Of a stretch of 64,000 nucleotides of DNA, positions 61,463 to 64,000 are shown piece after piece (the stretch's first letter is position 1; each line of letters starts with the position of its first letter). Below the pieces are notes generated by a model, which saw only the letters and a list, made by a program, of their open reading frames with translations, had not been told where the DNA came from and made no database searches. Position numbers and translations under genes: made by a program. Source of the stretch: Halorubrum depositum (GTDB lineage Archaea; Halobacteriota; Halobacteria; Halobacteriales; Haloferacaceae); NCBI RefSeq assembly GCF_007671725.1, contig NZ_VCNM01000003.1, positions 124,001 through 188,000 of the forward strand. The letters run 5' to 3'.

Positions 61463-62073
61463 ACGCCGACGCCCGCGTCCGCGTCGGGCAGGTCGTGCTT
61501 TGTCACCGGGAGGTCGAGCTCCTCTAAGGCGCCCTTCATGTGGCGGTCTTGCGCGAAATCGGCGCCGTCCTCCTCGCGGAGGCGCTGGGCGGTCGCGAGC
61601 ACCTCGCCCTTGCGGTCGTCCGGGATCTCGTACTTGTCGGCGGAGAGCTCGATGACGAGGCCGTTGTTGTCCTGGGTGTAGATGGAGTGGAAGATCCCCC
61701 GGTCGAACACGTTGTACCCCTTGCCGGCCTCCTCGAGCGCTTCCATGATGTCCTCGTACTCGTCGGGCTCGACGCTGAAACAGAGGTGGTGGACCGCGCC
61801 GGTGCCGGCGCGCTGGCCGCGGGCCGAGGGGCGGTCGTCGCTCACGAAGAACGTCAGGATGCGGCCGTCTCCGGTGTCGAAGAACAGGTGCGTCTGCGAC
61901 GGGTCGTCGAGGTTCGGCTGGCGGAGGACGAGGGGCATCCCGAGCAGGTCGCGGTAGAAGGCGATCGTGTCGGCCTCGTTGCTCCCCCAGACCGTGATGT
62001 GGTCGGTGCCGCTGGTGTGGAACGGTGCGTCCGGGAGCTCCGTCGTGACCGGAGCCGCGCTTTCGTCGCTCAT
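61459..62073 (-). CDS. VOC (glyoxalase/dioxygenase superfamily) protein
   Basis: A 204-aa vicinal-oxygen-chelate protein. Features: HITVWGSNEADTIAFYRDLLGMPLVLRQPNLDDPSQTHLFFDTGDGRILTFF and GAVHHLCFSVEPDEYEDIMEALE, with HSIYTQDNNGLVIELSADKYEI. Metal-binding His/Glu positions are consistent with glyoxalase or extradiol dioxygenase activity. It is shorter than MhqO (about 310 aa). The start ATG 62073 is chosen; an upstream extension has no family support. Confidence 0.8.
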   Translation of the reverse strand: MSDESAAPVTTELPDAPFHTSGTDHITVWGSNEADTIAFYRDLLGMPLVLRQPNLDDPSQTHLFFDTGDGRILTFFVSDDRPSARGQRAGTGAVHHLCFSVEPDEYEDIMEALEEAGKGYNVFDRGIFHSIYTQDNNGLVIELSADKYEIPDDRKGEVLATAQRLREEDGADFAQDRHMKGALEELDLPVTKHDLPDADAGVGV

Positions 62074-62223
62074 ACCGGTCGTACGAGACGAACACGTATA
62101 AAAACGAAAGGGACCGCCGGGTGATCGACTGACATCGGTGTTATCGGCGCGGAACGGTCGAGTCGGTCGGGACGGTCGCAGGCGAAGCGATCGATTTACC
62201 TGCCCACCGGCGGACCGACGCCC

Positions 62224-62370
62224 ATGGAGATACTGCTTCACTCCGGACTCGAACACCCGAACACGCTCTGGATCGCCGTCAGCGCGGTCGTCGCATTCAT
62301 GCTCGGTGTCAGCGTCGGCGCCTATCGGCTGGGAGTGCCGTCCGCGATCCGCGACGCCCTCGACGAGTGA
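62224..62370 (+). CDS. Small membrane protein (48 aa)
   Basis: A 48-aa protein: MEILLHSGLEHPNTLW, one membrane helix IAVSAVVAFMLGVSVGAY, then RLGVPSAIRDALDE. I recall near-identical small proteins in many haloarchaea. A TATA-like gatttacctg lies about 25 nt upstream. Function unknown. Confidence 0.7.
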   Translation: MEILLHSGLEHPNTLWIAVSAVVAFMLGVSVGAYRLGVPSAIRDALDE

Positions 62371-62394
62371 CGCGGAGGGAGAACGCGAGGCGAA

Positions 62395-62604
62395 TCAGGA
62401 GCGACGCCAGAGCGGCGGGGCGACGCCGATCGTCCTGACGACGTACGGGTAGCCGATCGCGACGGCAATCACCAACACCACCGAGGGGACGAGTCCGATC
62501 TCCCCGACGGTCCGCTCGACGAGCGCGAGCACGGCGATCATCAGGAGGAACATCGCGGCCCAGTGCGGGGCGAGTTGTCGGACCTTCTCGGCGGTCGAAC
62601 TCAT
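62395..62604 (-). CDS. Small two-helix membrane protein (69 aa)
   Basis: A 69-aa protein with two membrane helices (PHWAAMFLLMIAVLALVE and GLVPSVVLVIAVAIGYPYVV) and a basic C-terminus (PPLWRRS). ATG 62604 is chosen over an upstream start. It is convergent with the 48-aa gene (24 nt). A TATA-like gcttatatcg lies just upstream on its strand. Function unknown. Confidence 0.65.
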   Translation of the reverse strand: MSSTAEKVRQLAPHWAAMFLLMIAVLALVERTVGEIGLVPSVVLVIAVAIGYPYVVRTIGVAPPLWRRS

Positions 62605-62739
62605 GTCCCACACAACGAGCGCGGCGCTTATATCGTATCGGTCGGCCTCTCGATTCACGGACGACGAGGGACGGATCGGGGCGAATGAAAAACGGAGGCG
62701 ACGAGAAACGTCCGAATCGGAGCGGCGGGCGAGTCCCGA

Positions 62740-63606
62740 TCAGTACCGCGACGGGACGAACGCCGCCCCGAGCAGGAGCAGCGAGGAGAGGAACGCGAGG
62801 ACCAGCACCCGCGTCAGCCCGTCGTTGTACTGCTGGAACTGGTCGATCTGTGCGACCTGCGCCTCGTATCCCTCGATGTCGCTCGACAGCTGCAGCGTCG
62901 AGGCGTCGGGGAAGTGCGCGACGAACTCCGTCTCGCCGATCGTGAGCCTCGAGTGCTGCGTGATCTCGATGCTCTCGGTCTGGGTCGCCTCCCAGACGAG
63001 CACCGCCTGCCCCGACGTGACCTCGTCCACGGTCGCGGTCTGGCCGCCGTACTCCAGTGAGTCACCCGTGGCGTACGAGCGCTCCTCGGGGGCCGGGAAG
63101 TACTCCTCGGTCGGGACGAGTGTCGACTCGCCGTCCTCGGTGACGACGACGTACTCGCCGTCGTCGCGTTCGACCGTCTCGTTATCCGCCTGCGAGTCGT
63201 TCTCGAGGATCGCCTGCCGGTCGAGCACCTCGACGAGCGTGAAGCTGTTCGAGTCGTTCCCCTCGATCTCCACGCGCCACTCCCCATCGTCGACCTGAAC
63301 CGTCGACTCGTTCGCCCAGGCTTCGGACTGTTCCACCGTGACGTTGCGCTCGATCGTTGCCACGATCGAGGTCGTGGCGCCACCACCGCCACCGTGACCG
63401 CCGCCGCCACCGCCCTCCTCGACCTCGGTGATCTCGGCGACGACCCACTCCTGGCCGTCGACCTCGATCGTCTCGTTCTGCGAGACCTCGACATCGGGGT
63501 TCTCGAAGCCGATTTCGGGGCTATCGGCCGTCGCGGTGAGGACACCCGCTCCCCCCGCGATCAGCACGAAGAGCGCGACGTACACGGCCACAGCGCGTCG
63601 TTGCAT
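62740..63606 (-). CDS. Exported bitopic protein with Gly-rich loop
   Basis: A 288-aa protein with an N-terminal membrane/signal segment (about 6-27, AVAVYVALFVLIAGGAGVLT), an extracytoplasmic region of about 230 residues with sequons (NET, NVT, NES, NDS) and a Gly/His run (EEGGGGGGHGGGGGATTS, about 64-81), and a C-terminal helix RVLVLAFLSSLLLLGAAFVPSRY. Repeated beta-type motifs suggest two similar halves. ATG 63606 is preferred over 63624. No family was recognised; a surface or envelope role is likely. Confidence 0.72.
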   Translation of the reverse strand: MQRRAVAVYVALFVLIAGGAGVLTATADSPEIGFENPDVEVSQNETIEVDGQEWVVAEITEVEEGGGGGGHGGGGGATTSIVATIERNVTVEQSEAWANESTVQVDDGEWRVEIEGNDSNSFTLVEVLDRQAILENDSQADNETVERDDGEYVVVTEDGESTLVPTEEYFPAPEERSYATGDSLEYGGQTATVDEVTSGQAVLVWEATQTESIEITQHSRLTIGETEFVAHFPDASTLQLSSDIEGYEAQVAQIDQFQQYNDGLTRVLVLAFLSSLLLLGAAFVPSRY

Positions 63607-63692
63607 GGTTTCAGCATGGGTCACCCCGTGTATAACGGTTACTAAGCCGGCCTCTCGGAGCGGCCGAACCGCGCCACCGCTCCGCCCCGGAG

Positions 63693-64000
63693 CTACCGGC
63701 GAACGACGAGCACGGACAGGTCCGAGAACGGCGTGTCTGACCGCCCGGTGCCGCCGGCGTGGCTCGCGAGGTCACCGACCGTCGTCCGGGTGATCGCCTC
63801 GTCGTCGCGGGTGAGCCGCTCGCAGACGAGCGCGACGTCGGACCGCTCGCAGCCGTGGTCGAGCAGATCGCGGGCGACGTCGCCAGGCATCCAGTCGAAC
63901 GGTCGAGGGAGCACGAGCAGGTGCCGCTCGCCGGCGTCGCGTCGGAGCCGGGAGAGGTCGTCGCCGATGTCGCCGCTCTTGTGGAGCGTGACGAACGTCG
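63693..64000 (-). CDS. cbiE: Precorrin-7 / cobalt-precorrin-7 methyltransferase, CbiE-like (5' end missing)
   Basis: The 102 visible codons are the C-terminal part of a tetrapyrrole (SAM) methylase. The segments RHLLVLPRPFDWMPGDVARDLLDHG, DVALVCERLTRDDEAITRTTVGDLA and the closing PFSDLSVLVVRR match CbiE, which methylates C5 of precorrin-7 in cobalamin synthesis. The rest of the gene lies right of the window, where other cobalamin genes may follow. Confidence 0.78.
   Translation of the reverse strand, partial: TFVTLHKSGDIGDDLSRLRRDAGERHLLVLPRPFDWMPGDVARDLLDHGCERSDVALVCERLTRDDEAITRTTVGDLASHAGGTGRSDTPFSDLSVLVVRR

Overview
The window is about 64 kb of high-GC archaeal chromosome. The very acidic predicted proteins, archaeal TFB, RNase Z, L10e, haloarchaeal uncharacterised families and a sensory rhodopsin II/HtrII pair point to a haloarchaeon, most likely Halorubrum or a close relative (inference, no database search). 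Both ends cut genes: aconitase at the left (3' end missing) and a CbiE-like cobalamin methyltransferase at the right (5' end missing). Many genes have an AT-rich TATA-like box about 25-35 nt before the start codon, which fits largely leaderless transcription.

Layout. 1-9.3 kb: aconitase, dUTPase, NtaA-type monooxygenase, CBS protein, a Cys-containing possible nuclease, a NUDIX pair, NAD synthetase and a TrpD2-like transferase. 9.3-13.6 kb: a two-module siroheme decarboxylase-like gene, the htr2-sop2 phototaxis operon and a DoxX protein. 13.6-26.7 kb: aldo/keto reductase, DUF5790/DUF5789-type proteins, ArfB-like creatininase, ABC exporter, RNase Z, HIT protein, a MinD-like protein without P-loop lysines, TFB, a GTPBP1-like GTPase, MptD and an SAH/MTA deaminase. 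26.9-33.7 kb: a repeated glycosylatable secreted protein, SAH hydrolase, a dispersed structured repeat, NucS, L10e and a zinc-finger SF2 helicase.

33.8-37.6 kb is a tRNA-associated scar region. tRNA-Pro(TGG) and tRNA-Phe(GAA) are each followed by extra copies of their own 3' ends, a truncated tRNA-Phe-like copy lies at 35.8 kb, and a 30-nt direct repeat (28/30) occurs just after tRNA-Phe and again at 37.5 kb. The enclosed genes are a ParB-fold-like protein and a Tat-exported VWA protein. No integrase gene was recognised.

37.6-52.3 kb returns to ordinary haloarchaeal genes: DoxX-like, CspA, two [2Fe-2S] ferredoxins (one membrane-anchored), DUF5611-type, histidine phosphatase, a minimal kinase-like protein, UspA, ROK kinase, PrsW, FAU-1 RNase, NifU-like, PUA protein, a second copy of the structured repeat, an EEP phosphatase and a DUF1028 protein. 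52.7-60.7 kb is a translationally coupled operon: two different PrkA-type kinases, a YeaH-type VWA protein and SpoVR, the archaeal counterpart of the bacterial yeaGH/ycgB stress module. The window closes with an esterase/VOC pair, small membrane proteins, a secreted bitopic protein and CbiE.

The most unusual signal is the dispersed element at 29.68-29.95 kb and 50.31-50.55 kb. Its closing stem is kept in both copies by compensatory base changes and it sits a fixed distance behind a TATA-like box, suggesting a structured RNA. The tRNA-Phe scar region and the PrkA-PrkA-YeaH-SpoVR operon are next in interest.
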